A stretch of 64,000 bases of DNA from positions 2,594,001 through 2,658,000 of the forward strand of contig JADJBV010000001.1 of NCBI GenBank assembly GCA_016703535.1. Reading direction: 5' to 3'. Each line of letters begins with the position of its first letter. The first letter of the stretch is position 1. Source of the DNA: Deltaproteobacteria bacterium. Its GTDB lineage: Bacteria > Myxococcota > Kuafuiibacteriia > Kuafuiibacteriales > Kuafuiibacteriaceae. Below the pieces are notes generated by a model. The model saw only the letters and a program-made list of their open reading frames with translations. It searched no databases and was not told the origin of the DNA. Both the position numbers and the translations under genes were made by a program. Below are positions 26,116-34,233 of the stretch, piece by piece.

Positions 26116-26882
26116 GCCTCTACCTCTTGATCCCGGAGGAACATCCGATCGGCCCGGTGGATGAGGCGGGTGAAGCCGAGCTGATGACACAAAAATCCGA
26201 CGCGCGTTTTGGGGTGGCGCGTGGCCTCACCCGTCAGATCAGCGCTGACCCCCTTGGCAAAATCACCTCGGGGCCACTTCGCCACCACCTCCCTTCGGGA
26301 GGCCGCCGCCAGGACGTAGAACTCATCCGCGACCACGTCGAGGCCGGCGCCGCGCCGGAGGAGTTGGGCCTCGACGGGACCACTCGGGGCCACGTTGAGG
26401 TGCAGGGTGATCGCCTCGGACACCGAACCGATCAACGCCTCGTTGCCCCCGGCCCCCCGGAGCAACTCCGCCGCCTCTTGAGCGCCGCGCCAGGCGAAAC
26501 AGGAGGCCCCGTCGGTCCGGGCCAGGCCGAGATCGTGGAGCAAGGCCCCGAGCAAGAGCCGTTCGGGATCGAAGTTCAGCCCGTCCCGGGCGCCCAACAT
26601 CGCCCCGAAGGCGTAGGTGCGCTCCGAGTGTCCGATCAGGTGAGAGGGGAGCTGAAGGAGACGGGCCTCGGCGACCTGGACCAGGGGCGTCCGAGGGCGA
26701 GGCACTTCCTCCAGCAGGATCCGAAAGTCTTTGGGCCCCAGCCCCATGGCCCGCAACACCCTTTGAGCCCGGGCGCCGCCGAGGGACCACAATCCGCGGC
26801 AGGTTTCAGCCCATCGTTCACCGGCGCTGAGCGCGCCGCCGCTCTTCTCTGCCCAACGCCAACCTCCAAATCCGTGCCCCAT
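26112..26882 (-). CDS. HD-domain protein, probable phosphohydrolase
   Basis: 256 residues from ATG 26882 (a TTG three codons upstream is possible). The HD-domain metal ligands appear in order: SHLIGHSERTYAFGAM (first His), LLLGALLHDLGL (the His-Asp pair) and EAITLHLNV (further His). The arrangement matches small HD hydrolases of the HDIG/cyanamide-hydratase-like type rather than HD-GYP, since no GYP follows. There is no signal peptide, so it is cytoplasmic. The stop codon overlaps the hydrolase start by 4 bp. It is divergent from the GlxA-type regulator, with 73 bp between the two starts, so the regulator may control this pair. Confidence 0.8.
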   Translation of the reverse strand: MGHGFGGWRWAEKSGGALSAGERWAETCRGLWSLGGARAQRVLRAMGLGPKDFRILLEEVPRPRTPLVQVAEARLLQLPSHLIGHSERTYAFGAMLGARDGLNFDPERLLLGALLHDLGLARTDGASCFAWRGAQEAAELLRGAGGNEALIGSVSEAITLHLNVAPSGPVEAQLLRRGAGLDVVADEFYVLAAASRREVVAKWPRGDFAKGVSADLTGEATRHPKTRVGFLCHQLGFTRLIHRADRMFLRDQEVEA

Positions 26883-26955
26883 GAGCCGCAATTTGCCGAA
26901 GATCCTCGTCGAACGGTGAGTGGCAAAAACGACAACTTTCGATCATTATTGGCCA

Positions 26956-27969
26956 ATGTTGATCACCATCGCCGCGTCAGAGGGCCTGACCGACTCGGGG
27001 CTCTCCATCGCCCTCGACGTCTTGCGGGCGGCCAACGCCATCTACCAACGAACCCAAGGGGGTTCGGCGCCGTTTCGAGTGTCGGTCGCCTCCCGGGACG
27101 GGCGCCCGGTGACCTTGGCCTCCGGCCTCCAGATCGCCGGCCTTCGATCGGATCGGCAGTGCGCCCGCAGCGAACTTTGGCTGGTGCCTGGTGCATGGGC
27201 CGAGACCAACTCGGAGGTGGAGCGTTGGCTGGCGGGGCGAGAGTTCGGGCGGCTGGCCCACACCTTGGAGCGCGCTGCGGGCCGCGGCGCAAAACTCTAC
27301 GGATCCTGCACGGGCGTCTACGCCATCGCCGCGACCGGGATCCTGGACGGGCTGGAGGCGACGACCTCCTGGTGGTTGACCAAGCCGTTCCTGCGCGCCT
27401 TCCCGAAGGTGAAGCTCGACCCTCGCCAGGCCTTGATCGCCCATCGGCGAGTGGCGACGGCGGGGGCCGTGTTTGCGCAGGCCGACCTGGCGCTTCATTT
27501 GGTCCGCACGGCGTTGGGGCCCAACATCGGAAGCCTGGTGACCCGCTACCTGTTGTTGGACGAACACCCGGCCCAGGCGAGCTACATGGCCTTGACCCAG
27601 ATCCAGGCCGACGATCCTCTGCTCCGGCGCGCCGAAGTTCACCTTCGTCGGCACTTGCCCAGGCTGCGCGGGGTGCCCGAGTTGGCCAAGGCGATCGGCG
27701 CCAGCCCCCGCACCTTGGCGCGTCGAACCGAGGCGGCCTTGGGCCTTAGCCCAGGTCGGTGGCTGCGGCGCCTCCGGGTGGAGGAGGCGGCCCGTCAGCT
27801 GCAAACCACCACCACCTCCATCGCGGACATCGCCGAAGACGTGGGGTTGGGGAGCGCGGCCACGTTGCGCCGGGAGCTGCGACGGGAGCTGGGGCGTTCA
27901 CCTCGAGAGCTGCGCCTGGCCTCCTCTCGCGGGAGTGGGAGTGGGAGTGGCCGGCGGCGCAGCCACTGA
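26956..27969 (+). CDS. GlxA-family transcriptional regulator (DJ-1/PfpI plus AraC-type HTH)
   Basis: 337 residues from ATG 26956, chosen because family members begin close to the first strand (here MLITIAASEGLTDSGLSIAL); GTG 26920 would add twelve residues. Residues 1 to about 180 are a DJ-1/PfpI-like domain with the nucleophile-elbow Cys in YGSCTGVYAIAATGILDG. Residues about 225-325 are an AraC-type double helix-turn-helix (LAKAIGASPRTLARR and SIADIAEDVGLGSAATLRR). Such regulators bind DNA and sense a metabolite. The adjacent divergent MBL/HD pair is the best target guess. The C-terminus is a low-complexity SGSGSGRRR tail made by a GGGAGT repeat. Confidence 0.88.
   Translation: MLITIAASEGLTDSGLSIALDVLRAANAIYQRTQGGSAPFRVSVASRDGRPVTLASGLQIAGLRSDRQCARSELWLVPGAWAETNSEVERWLAGREFGRLAHTLERAAGRGAKLYGSCTGVYAIAATGILDGLEATTSWWLTKPFLRAFPKVKLDPRQALIAHRRVATAGAVFAQADLALHLVRTALGPNIGSLVTRYLLLDEHPAQASYMALTQIQADDPLLRRAEVHLRRHLPRLRGVPELAKAIGASPRTLARRTEAALGLSPGRWLRRLRVEEAARQLQTTTTSIADIAEDVGLGSAATLRRELRRELGRSPRELRLASSRGSGSGSGRRRSH
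27931..27950. repeat. GGGAGT hexamer tandem repeat inside the regulator gene
   Basis: About three copies of GGGAGT encode the SGSGSG tail of the GlxA-type regulator, immediately before its Arg-rich end. A slippage-prone site that would lengthen or shorten the tail in frame. Confidence 0.85.
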
Positions 27970-27990
27970 AGAGCACCCGAGCCCCGGGGC

Positions 27991-28998
27991 TCAGCGGCAG
28001 CTCAGGTCCGGCTGGCAGGTGGCGCCGTTGCTGCAGTCGCCATCTTCGGTACAAGAGATCAGCCCATCGATGATGACCGGCCGTTCGTCGTCGGCCGAGA
28101 TCAACAGGTCGATGCGCCCCACCGCGATCGAGGTGGAGCCCAAGGACCGGCGAGTGGCGATCACCGTCGGGAAACCGGCGACGCCCAAGGCCAACAGTTG
28201 ACCGATCATCGGGCCCGGGATCTCCAAGGCGCCGTCGTCCACCGCCTCACACTCGATCTTCCCCTTGGTGCCGCCGTGGTGGCTGATGTCCAGCTTGACC
28301 AGGATCTTGGCCAAGCTGGGGTCGTCCGGGGTGTTCCAGCTCAGGTCGAGGGCCTGTCCGGCGACCAAACGCAGCTCCGCGTCGCTGAGGGTCAAAGGCC
28401 CGACGCCGGGGGCGCTGACGCTGAAGCCAGGGAGCACGTCTCCCGCCGCGCTCAACCCGATGACCTGGCCTTCGCTGAAGGCCGGATAGTCCAGCTCGAC
28501 GTTGGCCGGGTTCTGGTAGTTGTTGGCCACGGGCCGAAGCTCGAGATCGATCGGGCCGCCGGTGCTGGCCAGGCCGGTCACCGTCACCAACCCGACGCTG
28601 CGGGCCGAGGGGTAAGGCTGGCAGAGGTCGTCTTCGACGCAAGCCGCGCTGCCTCCGCAAGGTGAGTTGCAGAATGGGACCCGGGGCGTGAGCAAGATGC
28701 ACTCGCCGCTCCGGGACACTTCTTGCCAGATCAGGGTCGCGGGGGTGGGACCGTCGTAGACCTTCCCAAAGACGGTGGTGAACCCAGGCGAGGGATCGAC
28801 GCCCGGGCTTGCCTCCACCGGGGCCACCAACCGCACCTGGAAGGTCCCGACCAACACCTGAGGATCACCGTTACCGACGTCGCTGGGGCCCGCGTCGGCG
28901 CCGCCGTCGGTGAGGCGAGGATCGTCGTTGCCCGAGCTGCAGGCGAAGGTGGTCCAAAGCAGCAGGGCCCAAGGCCCGCCAAAACGCCGAGTTCCCAT
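27991..28998 (-). CDS. Exported lipoprotein, unknown function
   Basis: 335 residues beginning with MGTRRFGGPWALLLWTTFAC, a type II signal (lipobox TTFAC, Cys 20), then an Asp/Gly-rich linker (LTDGGADAGPSDVGNGD). The body is beta-rich (FQVRLVAPVEAS, SVGLVTVTGLAS) with two Cys-rich patches: CNSPCGGSAACVEDDLC in the middle and CTEDGDCSNGATC near the end. The latter patterns resemble short disulfide knots common in myxobacterial surface proteins. No enzymatic motif is seen. It is convergent with the GlxA-type regulator with a 21-bp gap. Confidence 0.78.
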   Translation of the reverse strand: MGTRRFGGPWALLLWTTFACSSGNDDPRLTDGGADAGPSDVGNGDPQVLVGTFQVRLVAPVEASPGVDPSPGFTTVFGKVYDGPTPATLIWQEVSRSGECILLTPRVPFCNSPCGGSAACVEDDLCQPYPSARSVGLVTVTGLASTGGPIDLELRPVANNYQNPANVELDYPAFSEGQVIGLSAAGDVLPGFSVSAPGVGPLTLSDAELRLVAGQALDLSWNTPDDPSLAKILVKLDISHHGGTKGKIECEAVDDGALEIPGPMIGQLLALGVAGFPTVIATRRSLGSTSIAVGRIDLLISADDERPVIIDGLISCTEDGDCSNGATCQPDLSCR

Positions 28999-29045
28999 GC
29001 CGCCGAGGTTAAAGCGGGTTTGTTAAGCAGATGTGAAGTGGGAGC

Positions 29046-29825
29046 TCAAGACGCCCGGGGGGGCCACGGGACGAAGGCGCTGGTGCGGCGCCGGTAGGCC
29101 TCATATTCGGGGCGACGTTGGGTGATGGTCTTCTCCAGGAGGGAGACGCCCGAGACCTTGAGCAAGAGGAAGGTCATCACCGCCGGTCCCAAGAGGGACC
29201 AAACTTGGCCCACCGCCAACCCGAAGGCACCCAACCCCCACCACAGGAGCGCGTCCCCGAAGTAGTTGGGGTGCCGCGAATACCGCCAAAGGCCAGTGTC
29301 CAGGACCTGGCCGCGGCGGGTGGGATCGGCCAAGAACCGAGCCAACTGCCGATCGGCGATGGCCTCCAGTCCCCAACCGATCGCGAAGATCACCACCGCC
29401 CCGAGATCCCAAAACCCCAACTCGGGGCCCGGGGCGTGCACCGCCGCCAACAACGGCCAAGCGATGAAGAGCTGCAAGGTAGCTTGCAAAAGGAATACAC
29501 TAAATAGACTGACCCACCAGAACTTCGGGCCGATCGAGGCCCGCATGGCCTGGTATCGGCGGTCTTCGCCGTGGGCCCGGTTGCGCTGAAGGAGATGGAG
29601 CCCCAGCCGTAGGCCCCAACAGCCCAACGCCACCAACACCAAGAGCTGTCGCGGTCGGTACCCGGTCGAGTTCACCGCCGCGGCGACCGCGGTGACCAGC
29701 AAAAAGCCCGGGCCCCAATAGGCGTCGATGATGCTGGCGTCCTTTTTGTGCAGGGACAGGAGCCAGAGGCCGAACACCAAAAAATAAGCGGCCGCCACCA
29801 CCGGCCACCAGGCGAGGAGGTTCAT
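29046..29825 (-). CDS. DUF1295 (steroid 5-alpha-reductase-like) membrane protein
   Basis: 259 residues from ATG 29825. There are about six to seven membrane helices (WPVVAAAYFLVFGLWLL, LLVTAVAAAVN, LLVLVALGCWGLRLGLHLL, WVSLFSVFLLQ and others). The DUF1295 signature is clear: DAYWGPGFL near the N-terminus, then GLWRYSRHPNYFGDALLWWG, the RHPNYFGE-like cofactor-binding segment shared with steroid reductases and isoprenylcysteine methyltransferases, and YEAYRRRTSAFVPW at the end. The substrate is unknown; a reductase of a lipid or isoprenoid is likely from the family. The start overlaps the upstream beta-helix gene stop (ATGA). Confidence 0.9.
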   Translation of the reverse strand: MNLLAWWPVVAAAYFLVFGLWLLSLHKKDASIIDAYWGPGFLLVTAVAAAVNSTGYRPRQLLVLVALGCWGLRLGLHLLQRNRAHGEDRRYQAMRASIGPKFWWVSLFSVFLLQATLQLFIAWPLLAAVHAPGPELGFWDLGAVVIFAIGWGLEAIADRQLARFLADPTRRGQVLDTGLWRYSRHPNYFGDALLWWGLGAFGLAVGQVWSLLGPAVMTFLLLKVSGVSLLEKTITQRRPEYEAYRRRTSAFVPWPPRAS

Positions 29826-30619
29826 CGCCAGTGGTTCGAGCCGCCGTCGACGACACCCGGCGCGTCCAGCACCACCCGGGGCATGTCGCACTCGAAGAGG
29901 CTGACCTCGGCGGGGAAGCGGCCGTCGACGACCAACGGCTGGCCGAAGGGAACGTCCTCCAGGCGGACGCGTTTGAGGAACAAGGTCGGCACCGCGTCTT
30001 GGGTGCCCGCGATGAACAAGGCCTGGCCCCCAGCGGGCGACAAGGCCCGGGCGCGCCGCACGGTCAGCCCCTCGAGCACCACTCGTGCGGCGTCTTCGAC
30101 CAAAAAGGCGCCGCCTTGCCCGGCTTCGCTGCCGGAGACCTGGCTATCCCGCAAGGACAAGGCGGCCCGACCTTGGATCCAGATCGCCCCACCCCGTTCG
30201 GCGGACACGTCTTCGATCCGCACCAAGGTGCCGTCCAGCTCGCCGCCCGCCAGGTGGATGGCCCCGCCGGCGCCGGCGCGGCAGTGTTGTAGGTGGAGGT
30301 TGTGCGCCCGGACCCGACCGCTGTCGATGCGCAGCGCGCCCCCCGACTCGGCCGCTCCGCCCTCGAGGCGCAAGGACTCGAGCACCACCCGCCCGTCCTG
30401 AGCCGCGACCCGGACCACCGAGCCGCCCTGATCGGCGTAGATGCAGGTCAGATCCCCCGCGCCGCGCAGGGTGATGGCGCGCTCCACCACCAAGGGGCCC
30501 GGATAACGTCCGGGCGCCAATTCGATCACCGCGCCGGCCGGCGCCGAAGCGACGACCTGACTCAGGGAACGGCCGCTCGGGTCTGGGAACCGAACGAGAA
30601 GAGGTTCGTCGTCGTGCAT
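29822..30619 (-). CDS. Right-handed beta-helix (pectin-lyase-like) protein without signal peptide
   Basis: 265 residues from ATG 30619. The opening (SLSQVVASAPAGAVIELAPG, YPGPLVVERAITLRGAGDL) is the standard beginning of a parallel beta-helix of the NosD/pectin-lyase fold, and roughly 22-residue rungs follow (VVLESLRLEGGAAESGGAL, VRAHNLHLQHCRAGAGGAI, ALSLRDSQVSGSEAGQGGAF). There is no signal peptide, unlike most exported beta-helices. The GGA pattern at rung ends is typical of polymorphic outer-membrane-type repeats. It is coupled to a membrane enzyme by a 4-bp overlap. The role is unknown; a scaffold is the simplest guess. Confidence 0.82.
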   Translation of the reverse strand: MHDDEPLLVRFPDPSGRSLSQVVASAPAGAVIELAPGRYPGPLVVERAITLRGAGDLTCIYADQGGSVVRVAAQDGRVVLESLRLEGGAAESGGALRIDSGRVRAHNLHLQHCRAGAGGAIHLAGGELDGTLVRIEDVSAERGGAIWIQGRAALSLRDSQVSGSEAGQGGAFLVEDAARVVLEGLTVRRARALSPAGGQALFIAGTQDAVPTLFLKRVRLEDVPFGQPLVVDGRFPAEVSLFECDMPRVVLDAPGVVDGGSNHWR

Positions 30620-30703
30620 CAAGGCTGGCGCTCGACGGTCTCACGACCGTGCTTCCCGACCAATCCCATCGCCCAAGCTATCGTAATATCACACGATTTC
30701 AGA

Positions 30704-33460
30704 CTACCGACCCAAGACCTTGCTGATCCAGCCCCAGACCCCTTTGGGTCGCCCGACCTGGTAGCGGCGCTTCTGGAGATCTTCGTGGGAGGGCTCCGGC
30801 GGCAACCCCAACTTGCTCCGAAGTTCAGCCGGGGTGGTTTTGGTGCCGAACTTGGTCTCGATCGATTTGCCGGACTTTTGTTCCTTGGCGGTGACCGAAA
30901 GGACCTGCTCCTCGTCGACCCGCAATCGAACCTCGACCACCACCGTGCCCTTGGGGCCCCGAGGCAAACCGGACAACACCAAACTCCCGAGGGGATCGTT
31001 GTGTTCGGCTTGGTCCGCCTCTCCCTGGAAAAAGAACAACTCCAAGGAGGGCTGGTTGTCTCGGGTGGTCCGCAGCGTGTGCAGGTGAGAGGCCGGCAAC
31101 GGCGTGTCCCTTTGGATCAACTTGTGGAAGCGACCGCCGGGGAGCCCCACGCCGATCGAGACCGGCAAGGCGTCGACCAACTTGACGTCGCTCTTCTCGA
31201 GCAACCCTTGGGCAAAGCGAGCGGCGCCCAGGGCCACCGCCTCATCCGGATCGATCCCGGTGCGAGGATCCTTGCCCAACATGGAGCGGACCTTGCGGGC
31301 GATGATCGGGGTGCGGGTCTGGCCTCCGACCAACACCACCTCGTCGACCTCTTTGGGCTGGAGGCCGGCCCGTTGGCAGACGTCCTGCACGATCTCCAGG
31401 GTGTGATCGATGATCGGTGAAAAGAGCTTCTCGACCTGGGCCCGCTTGACCGCCAGGGTCAACGACCGGGCCGCGTGGGGTTGGACCACCAGGTGTTCGA
31501 CCTCGATGATCGTGCTTTCCCGGGTCGACAACTCCCGCTTGGCCCGCTCCGCGTATTGCATCAGCTTGGCGATCGCCGCCGGATCGGTGCGGGCGTCGAT
31601 GCCCTCTTGGGCCTGGAGGGCCTCGACCAAAAGCCGGACGATGGTCGCGTCGAAGTCCAAACCGCCGAGGAAGCTGTCGCCGCCGGTGGCGATCACTTCG
31701 TAGGTTTCGCCCCGCACCACCAAGAGGGAGACGTCGAAGGTGCCGCCGCCCAGGTCGTAGACCAACAGGCGTTTACCGTCGAAGCCCTTGCCGAAACCGT
31801 AGGCCAAGGCGGCCGCGGTCGGCTCACTCAAGACCCGCTCCACGTGGAAGCCGGCCAACTCGCCAGCCCGTCGAATGGCCGCCCGTTGAGCCTCACCGAA
31901 GTGGGCCGGACAGGTGATGACCGCCCGGTTGACCTTGCCCTCCAGCTGCATGCTCGCCGCCACCCGAAGTTCGTCCAGGATCTCGGCGGCCACCGCTTCG
32001 AGATCGACGACCTGACCGTGGACCCGCACCGCGGCGTTGCCTTCGGCGTTTGGGGTGATCTCGTAGGCGAAGTGACGCTTCACCTCCTCGACGATCGGAG
32101 AGTCGAAGGTGCGGCCGAGCAGACGTTTCCAACCGACGATGGTCGCCCCCGGGTTGGACGGGAGGAAGCGGAGGGCCGCGTCTCCAAGCAAGGCCCGACC
32201 GGAGGCCTCGTAGGCCACCGCGGAAGGTAAGGTGGGCAGGCCCCGCCGAGTGGAGAGCACCCGGACCTCGTCCCCTTCGGCGATCGCCACCGCCGAGTAG
32301 GTCGTGCCCAGATCGACGCCGACCACCACCTCACCCTTGGGTCCCGCGGCCGGCCACTTCCGCGGTTGCCAGCTGACCGCTTCGGTCGGGCGATCGGAGG
32401 CGCCCGAGGGGTTGCGGGTGGGCGGCAAAGAGGGCGCCCGGGGCAAGGGGGCCCGGGCCTCGGGCACCAACGAGGGGGCGCGGGGCGGAGTCGAGCGGGC
32501 CTCGACGATCGGCGGCAAAGAAGGAGAACGAGGTGCAGGGGTCCGGACCTCGGGGATCAACGACGGCTGACGCGGCGGCGCCGAGTTGGTCTCGATGATC
32601 GGCGGCAAAGACGGCGCACGAGGCGCCGAGCTGCGGACCTCGACGATCGGCGGCAAGGAGGGCGACCGCGGTTGAGGCACCCGTGGCAGGAGCGGCGGTG
32701 AGACCACTTCGATGGGTGGCGTGATCGGTGGCGTGATCGGCACCTCGAGGGGCATCGGGCTCGGGGGAGACGTCAGCACCTCGGCCGGGCGAACCTCATG
32801 CGGCACCTCGACCCGGGCCTTGGGGAGAGGCGGCGGGATCGACGGCAAGGTTTGGGCGACCGCCGCCGCCGGAGAAGAGACCACGTCCTCCAGGGTCAGG
32901 GCCCGCACCAAGGTGATGCCGGAGGCTTCGTCGCTGAGCTGCGACTCGGTCGACCAAGTGTCCGAGCCCGTGGGGAGCTCGGATCCCAACATCGCCGCCA
33001 GAGACTCCTCCACCGAAAGCGCCTCGGCGGAGCGAGGTGCGGCCGCCACCGGCGCGTCGAGGGCCTCGATCTCCGAGGCCTCGATCTCCATCAGATCGGT
33101 GTCCTCCAAGGCCGAGGGATCGAGGGGGCCGGTGTTGTTGGCCCGGGTTTGGGTCGTCGCGCTCGGCCGCGCCCGCTTCGGGAGCACGGGCGTACGCAGG
33201 CCACCCGCCAGGGCCAAAACTCCGTTGCGCCCTTTTTGCCGAAATGGGGCCAGGGACAAACCGCGGCGAAAGTTGCGTCGACCCAAACGACGACCGCTGC
33301 GTTCAGGGGGCCCCAGGGGCCCGGTCTCTTCGACCGGCAACTCGATCGGCAGGTCGGGCAACTCGGTGTCGGGGGTTGGGCTCTGTTCGGTGTCGCCAAA
33401 AAGTGCGTCGGCCCAAGATAAGGATCGGGGCAGCGGTTTGCGGGGTTCGGGCGGGCTCAT
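30704..33460 (-). CDS. Hsp70/DnaK-like protein with long disordered N-terminal extension
   Basis: 918 residues from ATG 33460; ATG 33529 would add 23. Residues 1 to about 375 have no hydrophobic core and consist of acidic and Pro/Ser-rich sequence, including repeats of PRAPSLPPI type. The ATPase domain starts near residue 378: GVDLGTTYSAVAIAEG (phosphate loop 1), LSEPTAAALAYGFGKG, VYDLGGGTFDVSLL (phosphate loop 2), LVGGQTRTPIIARKV (adenosine loop). The substrate-binding beta-domain follows (PVSIGVGLPGG, IQRDTPLPASH); the usual long alpha-helical lid is shortened to about 60 residues. It is not the housekeeping dnaK: no grpE or dnaJ nearby. Probably a specialised chaperone or assembly factor. 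Confidence 0.9.
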   Translation of the reverse strand: MSPPEPRKPLPRSLSWADALFGDTEQSPTPDTELPDLPIELPVEETGPLGPPERSGRRLGRRNFRRGLSLAPFRQKGRNGVLALAGGLRTPVLPKRARPSATTQTRANNTGPLDPSALEDTDLMEIEASEIEALDAPVAAAPRSAEALSVEESLAAMLGSELPTGSDTWSTESQLSDEASGITLVRALTLEDVVSSPAAAVAQTLPSIPPPLPKARVEVPHEVRPAEVLTSPPSPMPLEVPITPPITPPIEVVSPPLLPRVPQPRSPSLPPIVEVRSSAPRAPSLPPIIETNSAPPRQPSLIPEVRTPAPRSPSLPPIVEARSTPPRAPSLVPEARAPLPRAPSLPPTRNPSGASDRPTEAVSWQPRKWPAAGPKGEVVVGVDLGTTYSAVAIAEGDEVRVLSTRRGLPTLPSAVAYEASGRALLGDAALRFLPSNPGATIVGWKRLLGRTFDSPIVEEVKRHFAYEITPNAEGNAAVRVHGQVVDLEAVAAEILDELRVAASMQLEGKVNRAVITCPAHFGEAQRAAIRRAGELAGFHVERVLSEPTAAALAYGFGKGFDGKRLLVYDLGGGTFDVSLLVVRGETYEVIATGGDSFLGGLDFDATIVRLLVEALQAQEGIDARTDPAAIAKLMQYAERAKRELSTRESTIIEVEHLVVQPHAARSLTLAVKRAQVEKLFSPIIDHTLEIVQDVCQRAGLQPKEVDEVVLVGGQTRTPIIARKVRSMLGKDPRTGIDPDEAVALGAARFAQGLLEKSDVKLVDALPVSIGVGLPGGRFHKLIQRDTPLPASHLHTLRTTRDNQPSLELFFFQGEADQAEHNDPLGSLVLSGLPRGPKGTVVVEVRLRVDEEQVLSVTAKEQKSGKSIETKFGTKTTPAELRSKLGLPPEPSHEDLQKRRYQVGRPKGVWGWISKVLGR
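32421..32680. repeat. 45/90-bp repeats in the disordered region of the Hsp70-like gene
   Basis: The sequence GGCGGCAAAG recurs at 32421, 32511 and 32601, exactly 90 bp apart, and a variant recurs near 32649. Between them lie diverged half-units, so the basic period is about 45 bp (15 residues). On the minus strand the units encode alternating PRAPSLPPIVE and PRAPSLVPEAR-like peptides. Repeat number is expected to differ between relatives. Confidence 0.8.
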
Positions 33461-33614
33461 GCCGCCCCCAGGCTCGCTCTGATCCAAGTTCCTCTCCTGG
33501 CCCCTCTCCGCGCCGTCCACCGCGAGCATCGTGTCCCATTCTGAACGGGCCCCGCGTTCAGCGCCAGGTATCCGCCGCTGCGCGCAAGGCGCCGAGGCGC
33601 GCCACCTTCCCACA

Positions 33615-34214
33615 TCATCGCTTCACCGCCGGAGTTCGCACTTCGATCGCCCGTCGCAAGCGCCCGTTGTGTTCGGCGGCGATCAACCCAACGCCAGGTG
33701 CGTAGACCAACCAGGCGGTGTGGGCACCGGGTGGCACCGAACTCTCCACCACCCGCAGACAACCATCGAAGGTGCCGGCCGGGACGTCGAAGGTGGTGCC
33801 GATCTCGGCAATGGTGAAAGACGTGCGGTTGAAGACCCAACGTTTCCCCGCCGAAAGAGGCCCGATCAAGAGCGGCGGTCGAAAGGCGGTCATCGTGCTC
33901 AACCAACCGGCGTTGAGGATCCGATCCTCGAGGTGTTCCCTGACCCAAGCGTCCTTCTCTACCCGTCCGTCGCCGAAGCGGGTCTCCTGATCGATGACGC
34001 AGGTTTTTGGATCTTGGCCGGGCCCGCGGATCCGATCGATCTGCCGGACCCCGCGATCCTGACCCGCGGCGTCATAAAAGGCGTAGGTCACGCTCAGGCC
34101 GGGCGTACACGGCAGGAAGTCATTCGGAGCCGGCGGCGCGGCGATGACGGCTTGGGCCCAGCAGGTCCCGATCGCGAGGAGCCCCCAGCGGTGCACGCCC
34201 CCAGACGATAACAC
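33615..34214 (-). CDS. Exported protein, unknown function
   Basis: 199 residues from GTG 34214; GTG 34196 gives a tidier signal peptide (HRWGLLAIGTCWAQAVIAA, cleavage before PPAP). The mature part is beta-rich with two spaced Cys (DFLPCTPG, KTCVID). The segment FDVPAGTFDGCLRVVESS followed by TAWLVYAPGVGLI is a pattern seen in small periplasmic proteins that report or bind a compound and resembles the end of the protein at 19682. No enzyme motif is visible. It lies between the phosphatase-like gene (19 bp upstream) and the Hsp70-like gene (154 bp downstream) on the same strand. Confidence 0.72.
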   Translation of the reverse strand: MLSSGGVHRWGLLAIGTCWAQAVIAAPPAPNDFLPCTPGLSVTYAFYDAAGQDRGVRQIDRIRGPGQDPKTCVIDQETRFGDGRVEKDAWVREHLEDRILNAGWLSTMTAFRPPLLIGPLSAGKRWVFNRTSFTIAEIGTTFDVPAGTFDGCLRVVESSVPPGAHTAWLVYAPGVGLIAAEHNGRLRRAIEVRTPAVKR

Positions 34215-34233
34215 GAGGTATCGCGGGGCTGCC

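Noticed and set aside
26127..27749. 540-codon plus-strand frame over the HD gene and GlxA regulator
   Set aside because: Runs through two well-supported genes in different frames, Arg/Pro/Gly-rich, no domain.
30680..30697. ATCGT...ACGAT hairpin after the Hsp70-like gene as terminator
   Set aside because: Only a 5-bp stem and no T-run on the transcribed strand.
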